A stretch of DNA of 64,000 nt from Sulfuricurvum kujiense DSM 16994 (lineage in GTDB: Bacteria; Campylobacterota; Campylobacteria; Campylobacterales; Sulfurimonadaceae): assembly GCF_000183725.1 (NCBI RefSeq), contig NC_014762.1, positions 310,001 through 374,000 of the forward strand, in the 5' to 3' direction. Both the position numbers and the translations under genes were made by a program. The notes under the pieces were generated by a model that searched no databases, was not told the DNA's origin, and saw only the letters and a list, made by a program, of their open reading frames with translations. Below are positions 8,824-18,492 of the stretch, in pieces (position 1 is the first letter of the stretch; the number at the start of each line of letters is the position of its first letter).

Positions 8824-10602
8824 TTATAATTGTTCAAGAAAGCTATTGAGCCGTTTTGAAGCTTTGTTTGCTTCCTGCGCATCGTTTGTTTGGGACAAGA
8901 TTGCCAATTCATCGGAAATTTCATTCAATCTCAGATTGTCGCTGATCCCTTTAAGCTGACCGGCCGTTTTTTTCCAGGCATGGGTGTCGAATGCACTGAT
9001 AGCGGCACTGATCTCGCTTCCGGCACGGAGGGAATCACGTTTATATTCTTCGATCAATTCGTCGAAAAAGTCAAGTTGAATGCCCAACTGACCGGCAATA
9101 GATATTTTGTCAAAGTGAAGAGTTTGCGGAGGTTCTACTGCCGGGCTGCTTTCCTCTAGATTGCTCTCTTCAATCGGCAGAGGCTCTTCCTCAATTGACT
9201 TTTCTTCTAAAAGATATGTCGGGACCTCTTTATTTTCGGAAGACGTTTGAACCGCTTCTTCCATTACGAACGGTTCATGATCGTCTTTTAAATCGAAAGT
9301 GTAAATGTCATCGTCTCGGGCAGATTCCGCGGATATTTCTTGATCAAGAACGGCTTCTGAAGGAAACGAAATATCGTCAAAATCTTCATCCGCCGAAGAG
9401 GCCGGAGTGCGTTCTTCTTCCGGTACCGCAAACGCATCATTTTTGAAATCAAATGCATAAATATCATCATCAGGCGGGCTGGACGGCTCGTCTTCTGAAA
9501 AGTCAAACGCTTTCTCAGGAGGGAGAAGGAACTCCTCATCGTTAGCCGTTTCATCGGTTGCCGCTGCGGGACTCTCTTTCCCTTCCAATTTTGAAATAAT
9601 GCTGTAAAAATATTTGAGGTTGGCCTCAATTTCGACCGGATCGTTCGATGTATTGATATTGCTGAGTGTTTCAAAAGCGTCTTCGATACGGAGATTTGCC
9701 GCTACCCCTTTGAGTTTATGGGACAGTATTTTTAGATTGTTCATGTCCCCTTTCAGAACCACTTCGAAAAGTTCTTCTTTAAACTCATGGGCTTGTTGGA
9801 TAAAGTCGCCGATAAACTCTTGGATCAAATCGACAGGCAAACCGAGCTCTTGAGCGGCAACATTCGGATCAAAGCGGTATGATTTGTCAACCTTTAAGGC
9901 ATCAATAAACTCTTTTTCCGCCTTGCTAAAACTGACGGCTTCAGATATTTGATGCGGAACTTCCTGTTCGGCTTTAATATCAGACTTGTCAGAGAAGGTC
10001 GATTCCGGAATCACATATTTTGTTTCCAAATCTTCATCGTCATGCTGAAGCGATAGTTTTGTAAATAAATCTTCAATCGGTTCTTCTTCGACTTCCTGTT
10101 CGCTGTATGAAGGAACATCGAGAACTCCCGGCTCACTGAGCGGGGTCGGGGTGATATGATCGTAATTCGGTAAGACGGAAGGTGCCGTCTCAGCAGGAAT
10201 AGGAGTTTCAAAAACCGGAGGTCTACTATCCGATTTTGCTTTTGGAGGAATGCTGTGAGGCTTGATTTCATCTCCGCTGAGCGATTGAATATGGAGCATA
10301 TCGATGATATAGCCGGAAGCAGAGGGATCGTCACATAAAAAAAGGTCATTTACCTGCAAAGTACACGAAAAGGTGCGACCGTTACCATGAACAATGGCTG
10401 AGCGTGCATCGGAGTCGGCATGAAGCAAAAAATCTATCCATCCGAAACTTTTAAAATTGTGAATATATCCGGGTTCTTTGGAAAATAGGTCTGCTACGTC
10501 ATCGCATACCTTTAGCAAATCTTCCAATGTTGCATAATTTAAGAGTTTGAGTCCCTCTGCATCGATTCCGATAAATTCCTGTTTATGGTTATAAAATAGC
10601 AC
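8824..10602 (-). CDS. Histidine phosphotransfer (Hpt) protein with one intact and one degenerate Hpt domain
   Basis: The protein has 592 residues. The N-terminal 120 resemble a PAS-type sensory fold. The first Hpt domain (about 245-335) has SHKLKGVAANLR with phospho-acceptor His295. After a long acidic Glu/Pro/Ser-rich linker, a second Hpt-like domain (about 500-592) carries GQLKGISDNLR, where the histidine is replaced, so it cannot take phosphate in the usual way. It lies 25 bases upstream of the hybrid kinase gene and probably relays phosphate between the kinase receiver and the single-domain regulator. The second domain could compete for docking or mediate dimerisation. Confidence 0.75.
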   Translation of the reverse strand: MLFYNHKQEFIGIDAEGLKLLNYATLEDLLKVCDDVADLFSKEPGYIHNFKSFGWIDFLLHADSDARSAIVHGNGRTFSCTLQVNDLFLCDDPSASGYIIDMLHIQSLSGDEIKPHSIPPKAKSDSRPPVFETPIPAETAPSVLPNYDHITPTPLSEPGVLDVPSYSEQEVEEEPIEDLFTKLSLQHDDEDLETKYVIPESTFSDKSDIKAEQEVPHQISEAVSFSKAEKEFIDALKVDKSYRFDPNVAAQELGLPVDLIQEFIGDFIQQAHEFKEELFEVVLKGDMNNLKILSHKLKGVAANLRIEDAFETLSNINTSNDPVEIEANLKYFYSIISKLEGKESPAAATDETANDEEFLLPPEKAFDFSEDEPSSPPDDDIYAFDFKNDAFAVPEEERTPASSADEDFDDISFPSEAVLDQEISAESARDDDIYTFDLKDDHEPFVMEEAVQTSSENKEVPTYLLEEKSIEEEPLPIEESNLEESSPAVEPPQTLHFDKISIAGQLGIQLDFFDELIEEYKRDSLRAGSEISAAISAFDTHAWKKTAGQLKGISDNLRLNEISDELAILSQTNDAQEANKASKRLNSFLEQL

Positions 10603-10611
10603 TCATCCCCC

Positions 10612-11028
10612 TTATTGCTCTTGCTCAATCATTTTTTGGTAGAGTGCCGCGGTCTCTTCAATATTTTTGCGTGACGCCGGTTTGCGTGCCGCCATATATC
10701 CTTTAACTTTTCCGTTTTCATCGTAAATGGGAGTCACTTCAGTATCTACCCAATAGTATCGCCCGTCTTTGCGGAGATTTTTGACCAAACCGTGCCATAG
10801 AGCTCCCGATTGAATCGTTTGCCACATTTGAGCGAATGCTGCTTTGGGCATGTCGGGGTGGCGTATGATATTGTGAGGTTCACCTATCAGTTCATTGACG
10901 GTATAGCCTGAAATTTCACAGAATTTTCGATTGGCAAATGTTATGACCCCTTTAAGATCCGTTTCACTGACAATTGCGCGTCCATCGAATAAGTACTCTT
11001 CATCCACTGGAGTAGGTTTTTGCATCAT
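10612..11028 (-). CDS. PAS-domain sensor protein (Aer-like PAS)
   Basis: This 138-residue protein is almost all one PAS domain. It contains ANRKFCEISGY, GEPHNIIRHPDMP and a WHGLVKNLRKDGRYYWV stretch, the pattern of Aer-type, FAD-binding redox PAS domains. There is no transmembrane segment or output domain, so it must act on a partner. It is the first gene of a four-gene minus-strand run ending with the CheY-like regulator, which suggests it feeds redox information into the phosphorelay. FAD binding is known for Aer relatives and is inferred here. Confidence 0.8.
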   Translation of the reverse strand: MMQKPTPVDEEYLFDGRAIVSETDLKGVITFANRKFCEISGYTVNELIGEPHNIIRHPDMPKAAFAQMWQTIQSGALWHGLVKNLRKDGRYYWVDTEVTPIYDENGKVKGYMAARKPASRKNIEETAALYQKMIEQEQ

Positions 11029-11095
11029 GTGACCCTTTTGCTAAAAAACTGTTGAAAACATAATCTGTGGAATATGGCATAAACTCCATAAAAGA

Positions 11096-12904
11096 TTACT
11101 TAGATATGTTACCTCTGTAATATTTTTGGATATTTTCGGCATCTTTTGCGCCGATAAGCTCGGAAAGGGTTTTAAAATCACTTTTTGCAATGGCGTCAAA
11201 TGTTCCGAAATAATCAAGAAGCCGATGAATTTTCGGTGTGCTGATACCGTGAATCGCTAAAAGTTTTGAGGTTTGATCGATTTTGAGCTTTGTTTTTTTG
11301 TGAAAGGTAATGGCACTTCGGTGGGCTTCGTCACGGAGCATTTGGATAAATTGAAGACGTTTGTCCGAGCTTTCGAGACGCAAAGGCTCTTCTGCAAAAT
11401 GGAGTATATCGCGGGCGGAACCTTTGGCCCGATGAGCTTTGGCATCGATTTTTTCTTTACTGATGGCGATAACGTCGAGATGGATACCGTGCGAACCGAG
11501 CAGATCGGTCGCGAGGGATCTCAATGTCGCTCCTCCGTCCAGCACCCACAAATCGGGCGGCGGATTTTTCTCAAAGGCTTCGATGCGGCGTGTGAGCATC
11601 TCTCTCATTTGCCCGTATTCATCTCGCTCATGAAGATGATAGGTACGGTAAGCTTTTTTGTCAAAACGGCCGTTCTCATAGACGATCATAGCGCCTACGG
11701 TGGCTGAACCGCCGTGGTGGGAATTGTCAAACACCTCAATCCGTCTCGGGAGAGAGTCAAGGGCTAGCAGCTCTTGGATAGAGTGAAGGAGATGTTCATT
11801 CGTAGGCTGCGGTGTACGCAGCAGTTCTTTGGCATTGGTGAGGGCTAAATCGATCAGCTCTTTTTTGGCTCCGCGCTGAGGCGTTTCAATTTTGGCTTTC
11901 TTGCCGAAAAGTTCTGTGAGATGTTCCTGCACCCAATCGTTCGATTCAAACGGGTGTGCTGTCAATATGGGGGCAATGATCGGAGGTTTTTCATTTCCGT
12001 AAAATCCGATCAAGGTTCGCTCATATGCTTCATCAATCGAGAAATAAGGGGTGATCGGGATAAAGTCGTGGGTTGAAGACGCTACTTTGCCCTCACGGAT
12101 AAAAAGGCGGAGTATGCAGGCACGTACTTCGTTCAGCGCAATGGCGAATACATCGTAATTTTCTGTGGATGCCAGATCGATTTGAGACGTTAGTTCGCTT
12201 TTGGTAATTCGATCAATCCGGTCCCGTAAGACGAGTGCTTCTTCAAAGCGGAGCGATTCGGCATAAAATTCCATTTTTGCTTCGAGCTGCTTAATCAGTT
12301 TACGTTTATTTTGGATCCATTCGATCCCCTGAGTCACCATTGGCAGATAGGTTTCATGAGGGATTGGAAACTCGCATGGGGCAAGACATTGTTCCATTTG
12401 GTAAAAAAGGCACCCTTTTTTCCCTTTTAGGCAACTTTTTTTCTGAACCAGTTTGAGCAGTTCGTAAAGCGAGTCGAGAATATCACGCGCCCCCACCGAA
12501 AAAGGGCCGAAATAGCGGATCGATTTCCCTTTGATTATTTTGCGGGTGAGTTCGAAACGGGGATATGTCTCATCCATATCGACGTAGAGATAAGGGTAGG
12601 TTTTATCATCGCGCAGCAAAATATTGTATTTGGGTTTGAGCTGTTTAATAAGAGAATTTTCTAATATGAGGGCATCGTGCTCGTTTTCGACAATAATATA
12701 GTGCAGCCCTACTGTCTCGGAGAGCATTTTTTGAATGCGTAAAGAGAGGGTCGCTTTCGGGCTGAGTGAAGGGGTAAGATTGAAATAACTTTTGACCCGC
12801 TTGGAGAGGTTTTTGGCTTTTCCGATATAGAGAATCCTCCCTTTCTCATCCAAATATTGATAGATCCCCGCTTGATGCGGGAGACCCCGAATTTGCTCTA
12901 TCAT
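11096..12904 (-). CDS. uvrC: UvrABC excinuclease subunit C
   Basis: UvrC makes the 3' and 5' cuts in nucleotide excision repair. The 602-residue length is normal. The N-terminal GIY-YIG nuclease is visible as GIYQYLDEKGRILYIGKAKNL. A UVR motif (EAKMEFYAESLRFEEA) follows near residue 210. The C-terminal RNase H-like nuclease domain contains EVFDNSHHGG and VLDGG, and a helix-hairpin-helix (LLAIHGISTPKIHRLL) closes the protein. It is divergent from the lptM-like/nadB pair with about 70 bases between them. Confidence 0.96.
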   Translation of the reverse strand: MIEQIRGLPHQAGIYQYLDEKGRILYIGKAKNLSKRVKSYFNLTPSLSPKATLSLRIQKMLSETVGLHYIIVENEHDALILENSLIKQLKPKYNILLRDDKTYPYLYVDMDETYPRFELTRKIIKGKSIRYFGPFSVGARDILDSLYELLKLVQKKSCLKGKKGCLFYQMEQCLAPCEFPIPHETYLPMVTQGIEWIQNKRKLIKQLEAKMEFYAESLRFEEALVLRDRIDRITKSELTSQIDLASTENYDVFAIALNEVRACILRLFIREGKVASSTHDFIPITPYFSIDEAYERTLIGFYGNEKPPIIAPILTAHPFESNDWVQEHLTELFGKKAKIETPQRGAKKELIDLALTNAKELLRTPQPTNEHLLHSIQELLALDSLPRRIEVFDNSHHGGSATVGAMIVYENGRFDKKAYRTYHLHERDEYGQMREMLTRRIEAFEKNPPPDLWVLDGGATLRSLATDLLGSHGIHLDVIAISKEKIDAKAHRAKGSARDILHFAEEPLRLESSDKRLQFIQMLRDEAHRSAITFHKKTKLKIDQTSKLLAIHGISTPKIHRLLDYFGTFDAIAKSDFKTLSELIGAKDAENIQKYYRGNISK

Positions 12905-12973
12905 CGGTAAACTCTTAATGAATAATTTATGGTAGCTATTATAACATCCGTCATTAAAGAAAAAGGGGGAAGA

Positions 12974-13099
12974 ATGTCAAAAATGTATCTGTTTAGCGTC
13001 ATTGTTGCCGTAATACTATTTTTGAACGGATGCGGTTATAAAGCTCCTCCTTATTATGAGAAACAAACCGCGGCAAAGGAATCGACCGTTGCGTTATGA
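12974..13099 (+). CDS. Small LptM-like lipoprotein
   Basis: This 41-codon gene is preceded by GGGGGAAGA. Its product starts MSKMYLFSVIVAVILFLNGC, a lipoprotein signal peptide with lipobox LNGC and the lipidated Cys at residue 20. The mature part begins CGYKAPPYY, resembling the CGLKGPLYFP start of LptM (YifL), a small outer-membrane lipoprotein that helps LptD mature. The following nadB gene begins inside its last codons. LptM identity rests on a very short match; a lipoprotein is secure, the function is inference. It is too short for most gene finders. Confidence 0.7.
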   Translation: MSKMYLFSVIVAVILFLNGCGYKAPPYYEKQTAAKESTVAL

Positions 13100-14531
13100 T
13101 GTCGTGATTATCGGTTCGGGGGTTGCCGGCTTGTATGCGGCGATCGCATTGCCGAAAAATTTAAAAGTATTAATCATCAATAAATCGAACCCGTGGGAGT
13201 GCAATACCTATTATGCACAAGGCGGCGTAACGACGGCCTACAATGATCAGGATATCCCCTCTCACGTACAAGATACCCTGGATGCGGGGGCAGGAATGTG
13301 CAACGCAACCGCTGTACAGTTCATGAGCGAAAGCTCGCAGGGAGTAATCCGTGATCTGATTGAGCGCGGGTTTGAGTTTGATAAAGACGATGAGGGACAT
13401 TTGCTCTATACGAAAGAGGCAGCCCATTCGCGCAGCCGGATCCTTCATGCCGGAGGGGATGCGACGGGTAGACACCTTCATTTCTTTTTGCTCAACCAAA
13501 ATTCCCACCCGATGCTCAGTGATGCGACGGTTGTTGATTTGCTGATTGAGAACAACCAATGTTGCGGTGTGGAAGTGTTTAGCGAGGGGAAACGCAAAAC
13601 GATTCTCTCAGATAATGTCATTATTGCCAGCGGCGGAGTGGGATCGCTGTATGAATTTCACACGAATGCCTCTACGATCAGTGGGGACCTTCACGGCATC
13701 TGTATCGAAAAAGGGATTGAACTCGAATCGATGGAGATGATGCAGTTTCATCCCACCGTATTTGTCGCCAATGACTGGGCGCGTAAACAGCTCCTATCCG
13801 AAGCGCTCAGAGGTGAGGGAGCGCATGTCGTTGATGAAAACGGCTATCGCTTTTTATTCGAATACGATCCTCGCGGAGAGTTGGCACCCCGTGATATCGT
13901 CAGCCGTGCTATTTTTGATTACCGCCAGCGTAGCGGCAAACAGGTTTATCTTTCATGTGAGGATTTTGAGAGCGAATATTTTAAAGAGCGTTTCCCGAAT
14001 ATTTATAAATCACTCAATGATCTCGGATTTCATCTTCCTAAAGAGAGGGTTCCGATTTCTCCCGCTTTTCACTATGCCGTCGGAGGAATCAAAACGAATC
14101 TTGATGGAAGCGTTCCGGGCATAAGTGGGCTTTATGCCGCAGGAGAAGCGGCTTCGACCGGAGTACACGGGGCAAATCGTCTGGCAAGCAACTCGCTATT
14201 GGAAGGTTTGGTTTTTTCAAAAAAAGCGGCAGAGTCGATTCTTGAACATCCGCTTCACAGTTGCAGCGGAGATTTCTGTATCGGTGATGAGCCGTTAGAA
14301 ATAGAAGGGGACAAAGAGAAAAAAGATCGTTTACGACGGATTATGTGGGAAAATGTCTCGATCAAACGGACTCCCGATGGTTTGAACGCGGCGTATGAAG
14401 CGATCAATGAGATGCTTGAGGGTGAAGTAGGAAGACTGTTGAAATTGCGTTTGTTAACAGCTCAAAGCATAGTGGCTTCAGCACAAAAGAGAACTGAGTC
14501 GATCGGAGTTCACTATATTGTCGAGGGTTGA
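13089..14531 (+). CDS. nadB: L-aspartate oxidase
   Basis: NadB oxidises L-aspartate to iminoaspartate with FAD, the first step of NAD biosynthesis in bacteria. The product is 480 residues. The FAD-binding GSGVAGLYAA lies near the N-terminus, and HSRSRILHAGGDATGRH, MMQFHPTVF and GLYAAGEAASTGVHGANRLASN (read as two adjacent motifs) are typical of the family. The start chosen is a TTG preceded by AAAGGA at 8 bases; this overlaps the lipoprotein gene by 11 bases. The upstream in-frame ATG at 13056 has no ribosome-binding site and would add 11 basic residues absent from the usual family N-terminus. Confidence 0.93.
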   Translation: MRYDVVIIGSGVAGLYAAIALPKNLKVLIINKSNPWECNTYYAQGGVTTAYNDQDIPSHVQDTLDAGAGMCNATAVQFMSESSQGVIRDLIERGFEFDKDDEGHLLYTKEAAHSRSRILHAGGDATGRHLHFFLLNQNSHPMLSDATVVDLLIENNQCCGVEVFSEGKRKTILSDNVIIASGGVGSLYEFHTNASTISGDLHGICIEKGIELESMEMMQFHPTVFVANDWARKQLLSEALRGEGAHVVDENGYRFLFEYDPRGELAPRDIVSRAIFDYRQRSGKQVYLSCEDFESEYFKERFPNIYKSLNDLGFHLPKERVPISPAFHYAVGGIKTNLDGSVPGISGLYAAGEAASTGVHGANRLASNSLLEGLVFSKKAAESILEHPLHSCSGDFCIGDEPLEIEGDKEKKDRLRRIMWENVSIKRTPDGLNAAYEAINEMLEGEVGRLLKLRLLTAQSIVASAQKRTESIGVHYIVEG

Positions 14532-14710
14532 TTAAGTATCGGTGCAACAGGCATAATGTCTGTATCTACTTTTTTATCGGAGAAAGAGGTACAGAAATTA
14601 TGAATTAAGGAGAATGAAAAAAATTTCCATTGTGTTTTGCTCTTGTAAAAAACACAATACGCTATTATATTATCAAATAAGTAAATCATCAATAAATGAA
14701 TTCATATTTA
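14532..14710. other. Intergenic region between convergent nadB and nhaD, with hairpin and tiny ORF
   Basis: This AT-rich 179-base gap holds a 9-bp inverted repeat, TTGTGTTTT at 14630-14638 and AAAACACAA at 14649-14657. It could act as a weak bidirectional terminator between the two convergent genes, though it lacks a T-run. A possible 39-codon ORF (14614-14733, +) starts at an ATG with a strong AAGGAG, has a basic and hydrophobic product and runs into the end of nhaD. There is no evidence that it is a real gene. Confidence 0.4.
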
Positions 14711-16036
14711 TTAATCAATACCTAAAACTATAAACTGAAGATACCACACCGCTATGGAAACAATGTACCCTATGAGTACCGTCCATGCCAGTTTCATATG
14801 GGATGCAAAAGTATAAATGCCGTGCATTCTCCCCATTACGCCCACCCCTGCCGCACTTCCGAAGCTGATGAGCGATCCTCCTACCCCTACGGTCAGAGTG
14901 AGAAGCATCCATTGTGAAAAATCGATGGCGGGATTTGATTTCAATATCGCCGACATGACGGGAACATTATCGATCACTGCAGAGACGAATCCGACTCCGA
15001 TATTGATATAGGTCGGATTGACGGTATCATAAAGCTTAGTAACGTATCCTAAAAATCCGGCGAAATAGAGGGCACCCACAGCTGCCAAAATACCGAAGAA
15101 GAAGAGCAGGGTATTGTTCTCGATTTTACTGATCGATCTGAATATATTGACATCTTGTTTATGGTAGCGTTTTAGCGAGTACATGTAAAGCTGCAAGACG
15201 GAAAGTCCAAACAGCATCCCCCACATCGGAGGCAATTGCATCATTTGTTTGGCGATAACCGAAATTGCGATTGTGGCTATACCTATGGCGATAACGATTT
15301 TGCCCCCTTTGAGAATTTCGATTTTATCCGCAGTTCCCGGATTGCCCTCTTTGTTCGGACCAAAATCGGGGACATAGCGGCTGAGTAGATAGGCGGTTAC
15401 AATCCACCCTAAAAATGATGCCGGAAAAAGATAGAGGAAATCACTGAATTCCCCTTTTTGCGCCGTCCACGCCATAAGAGTTGTAATGTCTCCGAACGGG
15501 CTCCACGCTCCTCCGGCATTAGAAGCGACTACGACATTAATGGCACCGGGAATCAAAAAAGCTCTGTTTTTTTTCTCAATCGTCACCAATACGGTCGATA
15601 GAATCAGTGCCGTTGTCAGATTATCCGCTATCGGCGAGAGAAAAAAGGCAAGAAATCCTGTAATCCAAAAGAGCTCGCGGTAATTGTACCCCTTGGCAAT
15701 CAGCTTTCCTTTCAGGGCATTGAATACTCCCCTCTCGATCAGTGCTTCGACGAACGTCATAGCGACATAGAGGAAAAAGAAAATTTGGGCGATTTCAAAG
15801 ACCAAATGGGTGATTTCATTTTTGAATGGGATGAAATCCAGTCCGTAGAAGGCATAGAACCCGCCGATCATAATATACATTAACGTCCCGATAAACAATG
15901 CGGGTTTTGCCTTGTCTATATGGTATTTTTCCTCCGTTGCGATGAAGTAATAACCGACGATAAAAATAAAAAGCAACAGCCATCCGAAAGGGTGGGTTGA
16001 GAGATCAATACCGTCTAATGGGATAGGGGTTGGCAT
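14711..16036 (-). CDS. nhaD: NhaD-type Na+/H+ antiporter
   Basis: This inner-membrane protein of 441 residues has about 12 hydrophobic segments. It carries the family motifs SPIADNLTTALILST, in which the Asp-Asn pair lies in the ion path, and SNAGGAWSPFGDITTLMAW. The second copy of the fold has SAVIDNVPVMSAIL. NhaD exchanges Na+ or Li+ for protons, giving sodium and pH homeostasis. The start was set at the internal ATG (MPTPIPLDG) because AAAGGA precedes it; an ATG 39 bases upstream has no clear site. It stands alone, convergent to nadB. Confidence 0.88.
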   Translation of the reverse strand: MPTPIPLDGIDLSTHPFGWLLLFIFIVGYYFIATEEKYHIDKAKPALFIGTLMYIMIGGFYAFYGLDFIPFKNEITHLVFEIAQIFFFLYVAMTFVEALIERGVFNALKGKLIAKGYNYRELFWITGFLAFFLSPIADNLTTALILSTVLVTIEKKNRAFLIPGAINVVVASNAGGAWSPFGDITTLMAWTAQKGEFSDFLYLFPASFLGWIVTAYLLSRYVPDFGPNKEGNPGTADKIEILKGGKIVIAIGIATIAISVIAKQMMQLPPMWGMLFGLSVLQLYMYSLKRYHKQDVNIFRSISKIENNTLLFFFGILAAVGALYFAGFLGYVTKLYDTVNPTYINIGVGFVSAVIDNVPVMSAILKSNPAIDFSQWMLLTLTVGVGGSLISFGSAAGVGVMGRMHGIYTFASHMKLAWTVLIGYIVSIAVWYLQFIVLGID

Positions 16037-16265
16037 AAGTGCAATTCCTTTATTGAAAAAAGTGTCTGAAAGCATTCGGCTTATGTGTTAAGAGACCTTC
16101 CCATTGTAAAGAAAATAAGTAAACAATTTGGAGGACTCTTCCTCGTTTTTGGGCATATATTCAGGATATTTTTTATTAGAGGCGGCTCTTGTATTAAATC
16201 TTAAACAAGTTTACAGTATCCTTTTGCACTTAAAATCATTCAATCTTGCACCTAAAGGCTCACCC

Positions 16266-17810
16266 GTGAAAGATGTCAATATTATCGTTCTGGATTTCGG
16301 TTCCCAATACACACAGCTGATTGCCCGTCGTCTGCGCGAAGACAAAGTCTATTGTGAAGTTCTTCCGTATCATACAAAAATCGATGCCATCAAAGCTAAA
16401 AATCCGAAAGGGATCATTCTCAGCGGCGGTCCCTCTTCGGTTTACAATAAAGATGCGTACGAAGTAGATCAAGGGGTTTATGCCCTCGGTATTCCGGTAC
16501 TTGGGATTTGTTACGGGATGCAGCGCATCGCGGTCGATTTCGGCGGTTCGGTTATCCGAAGCGATCATCACGAATACGGGAAGGCGGAACTGACTATTGA
16601 TATGACGCAGCATTCTGTTCTTTTTGAAGGGTGTGAAGATGAACGTACGGTATGGATGAGCCATTCGGATAAAGTCGACGTATTGCCGGAAGGTTTCGTT
16701 CCGATTGCCTATTCTCCGAATTCTCCGTATGCGGCAATCGCAAATGAAGAAAAAATGGTCTATGCGATGCAGTACCATCCGGAAGTCAACCACTCTGAAG
16801 AGGGGTATTTGATGCTTCGCAACTTTGCCCGCAAAATCTGTGGCATCACCGAAAAATGGGATATGGGCCATTTCCTTAAAGAGCAAATCGTCAAAATCCG
16901 CGCCCAAGTGGGTGAGGGGAAAGTACTATGTGCCCTTAGCGGCGGGGTAGACTCTTCGGTTGTTGCGGCATTGTTATACGAAGCGATCGGCGACCAGCTT
17001 ATCCCTGTTTTCGTTGACAACGGCCTACTTCGTAAAGGAGAACGTGAATCGGTCGAAAATATTTTCAAAGTTCACCTCAAAGTGCCTCTCGTTGTTGCCG
17101 ATGCATCGGAAATTTTCCTCGGTAAACTTGCGGGTGTGACCGATCCTGAGACGAAACGCAAAATTATCGGACATACGTTTATCGAAGTATTTGAAGCGGA
17201 AGCGAAAAAACACGACGGAATCAAATTCCTCGCTCAGGGGACATTGTACCCTGACGTTATCGAATCGGTTTCGGTAAACGGTCCATCCGTTACGATCAAA
17301 TCGCATCATAATGTCGGTGGATTGCCCGATTGGATGGATTTCGAATTGATCGAACCGCTTCGTGATTTATTCAAAGACGAAGTACGCAAACTCGGTCTTG
17401 AACTGGGACTTCCGGATTCACTTGTTAACCGTCATCCGTTCCCGGGGCCGGGCCTCGGGATCCGTATTATGGGTGAGGTCAATAAACCGGATCTTAATTT
17501 GCTTCGTGAAGCGGATGCTATTTTGCTCGACGAACTTAAAGCAAGCGGCTACTACACCAAAACATGGCAAGCATTTGCGGTACTTCTTAACGTAAAATCG
17601 GTCGGTGTTATGGGTGATAACCGTACCTATGACAACACGGTTTGTGTCCGTGTCGTCGAAGCGGTTGACGGTATGACGGCTACATTTGCCCATCTTCCGC
17701 ATACATTGCTTGAACGTATCAGCCGCCGCATCATCAATGAAGTCGACGGAATCAACCGTGTCGTCTATGATATCAGTTCAAAACCGCCTGCAACGATCGA
17801 GTGGGAATAA
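16266..17810 (+). CDS. guaA: GMP synthase (glutamine-hydrolysing)
   Basis: GuaA converts XMP to GMP using glutamine and ATP. The N-terminal glutamine amidotransferase has GICYGMQ with catalytic Cys82 and later [11 protein letters not shown] with the His/Glu pair. The ATP pyrophosphatase domain has [15 protein letters not shown] near 223-237, and the C-terminal dimerisation domain ends in PPATIEWE, as in most bacterial GuaA. The start is the GTG at 16266 ([15 protein letters not shown]), preceded by AAAGG. The frame is open further upstream, but that extension lacks homology. Length 514 residues is normal. Confidence 0.97.
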   Translation: MKDVNIIVLDFGSQYTQLIARRLREDKVYCEVLPYHTKIDAIKAKNPKGIILSGGPSSVYNKDAYEVDQGVYALGIPVLGICYGMQRIAVDFGGSVIRSDHHEYGKAELTIDMTQHSVLFEGCEDERTVWMSHSDKVDVLPEGFVPIAYSPNSPYAAIANEEKMVYAMQYHPEVNHSEEGYLMLRNFARKICGITEKWDMGHFLKEQIVKIRAQVGEGKVLCALSGGVDSSVVAALLYEAIGDQLIPVFVDNGLLRKGERESVENIFKVHLKVPLVVADASEIFLGKLAGVTDPETKRKIIGHTFIEVFEAEAKKHDGIKFLAQGTLYPDVIESVSVNGPSVTIKSHHNVGGLPDWMDFELIEPLRDLFKDEVRKLGLELGLPDSLVNRHPFPGPGLGIRIMGEVNKPDLNLLREADAILLDELKASGYYTKTWQAFAVLLNVKSVGVMGDNRTYDNTVCVRVVEAVDGMTATFAHLPHTLLERISRRIINEVDGINRVVYDISSKPPATIEWE

Positions 17811-17821
17811 GGGGTACGCAT

Positions 17822-18463
17822 TTGCGTCCCATCTACCTGATCTCTAAAACTCCCTACGAGGGAGTGATTCATATCCCTATCCTCACTATCCGTTTTTTAT
17901 CTCCCGACATCAATTTTTCCGACTATGAAGGGGTTGTTTTTACCTCAAAGCAGGGAGTCTTGTCGCTCCAAAACTATCTACCCGACTGGAATAGACTCAA
18001 ATGCATTTGTGTCTCGGAATCGACCGCGAAAAATGCCCGTGAAGCCGGGGCGATTGATGTGGAAGTCGCGAATGGATACGGAGACTCTATCCCCGATATT
18101 TTAGGTGCGAAAAAACGGAGGGGGAAATGGCTCTACCTCCGACCTAAAGTAGTTGCGTCTGATTGGGTCGAGAGTGCACGTCATAGAGGAATCACGATAG
18201 ATGAAGCGATTGTTTATGAATCTGTTTGTAACGAAGAAATGAGTAATTTTCCGGTATCACAAGAGGGGGTATTAATTTTTACTTCCCCCTCAGCCATTCG
18301 ATGTTTTCTACAAAATCATAAGATACTTCCGACCCATGATGTCATTGTCATCGGGGAAACGACTAAAAATGCCCTTCCTGCAGGTACGTTATCGTATCTT
18401 AGTGAGGTTCCGAGTATTGAAGCTACCGTCGATTTGGCACGTCAAATCGCTGTAGAGGGATAA
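17822..18463 (+). CDS. hemD: Uroporphyrinogen-III synthase
   Basis: HemD closes and inverts ring D of hydroxymethylbilane on the way to haem and sirohaem. The 213-residue product has the diffuse two-domain pattern of the family: VVFTSKQGVLSL, CVSESTAKNAREAG, GKWLYLRPKV, IVYESV, LIFTSPSAIRCFL and VIVIGETTKNAL. HemD is poorly conserved, so these blocks carry the call. The start is a TTG with AAGGGG at 7 bases, just after guaA; a GTG inside the end of guaA (17801) is the alternative. It is probably co-transcribed with guaA. Confidence 0.85.
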   Translation: MRPIYLISKTPYEGVIHIPILTIRFLSPDINFSDYEGVVFTSKQGVLSLQNYLPDWNRLKCICVSESTAKNAREAGAIDVEVANGYGDSIPDILGAKKRRGKWLYLRPKVVASDWVESARHRGITIDEAIVYESVCNEEMSNFPVSQEGVLIFTSPSAIRCFLQNHKILPTHDVIVIGETTKNALPAGTLSYLSEVPSIEATVDLARQIAVEG

Positions 18464-18492
18464 AATTCATCACCCTTTTAAGATTTTAGGGT

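Noticed and set aside
16260-16907. 215-codon minus-strand ORF over guaA
   Set aside because: The guaA frame has unmistakable catalytic motifs; the reverse frame has shadow composition.
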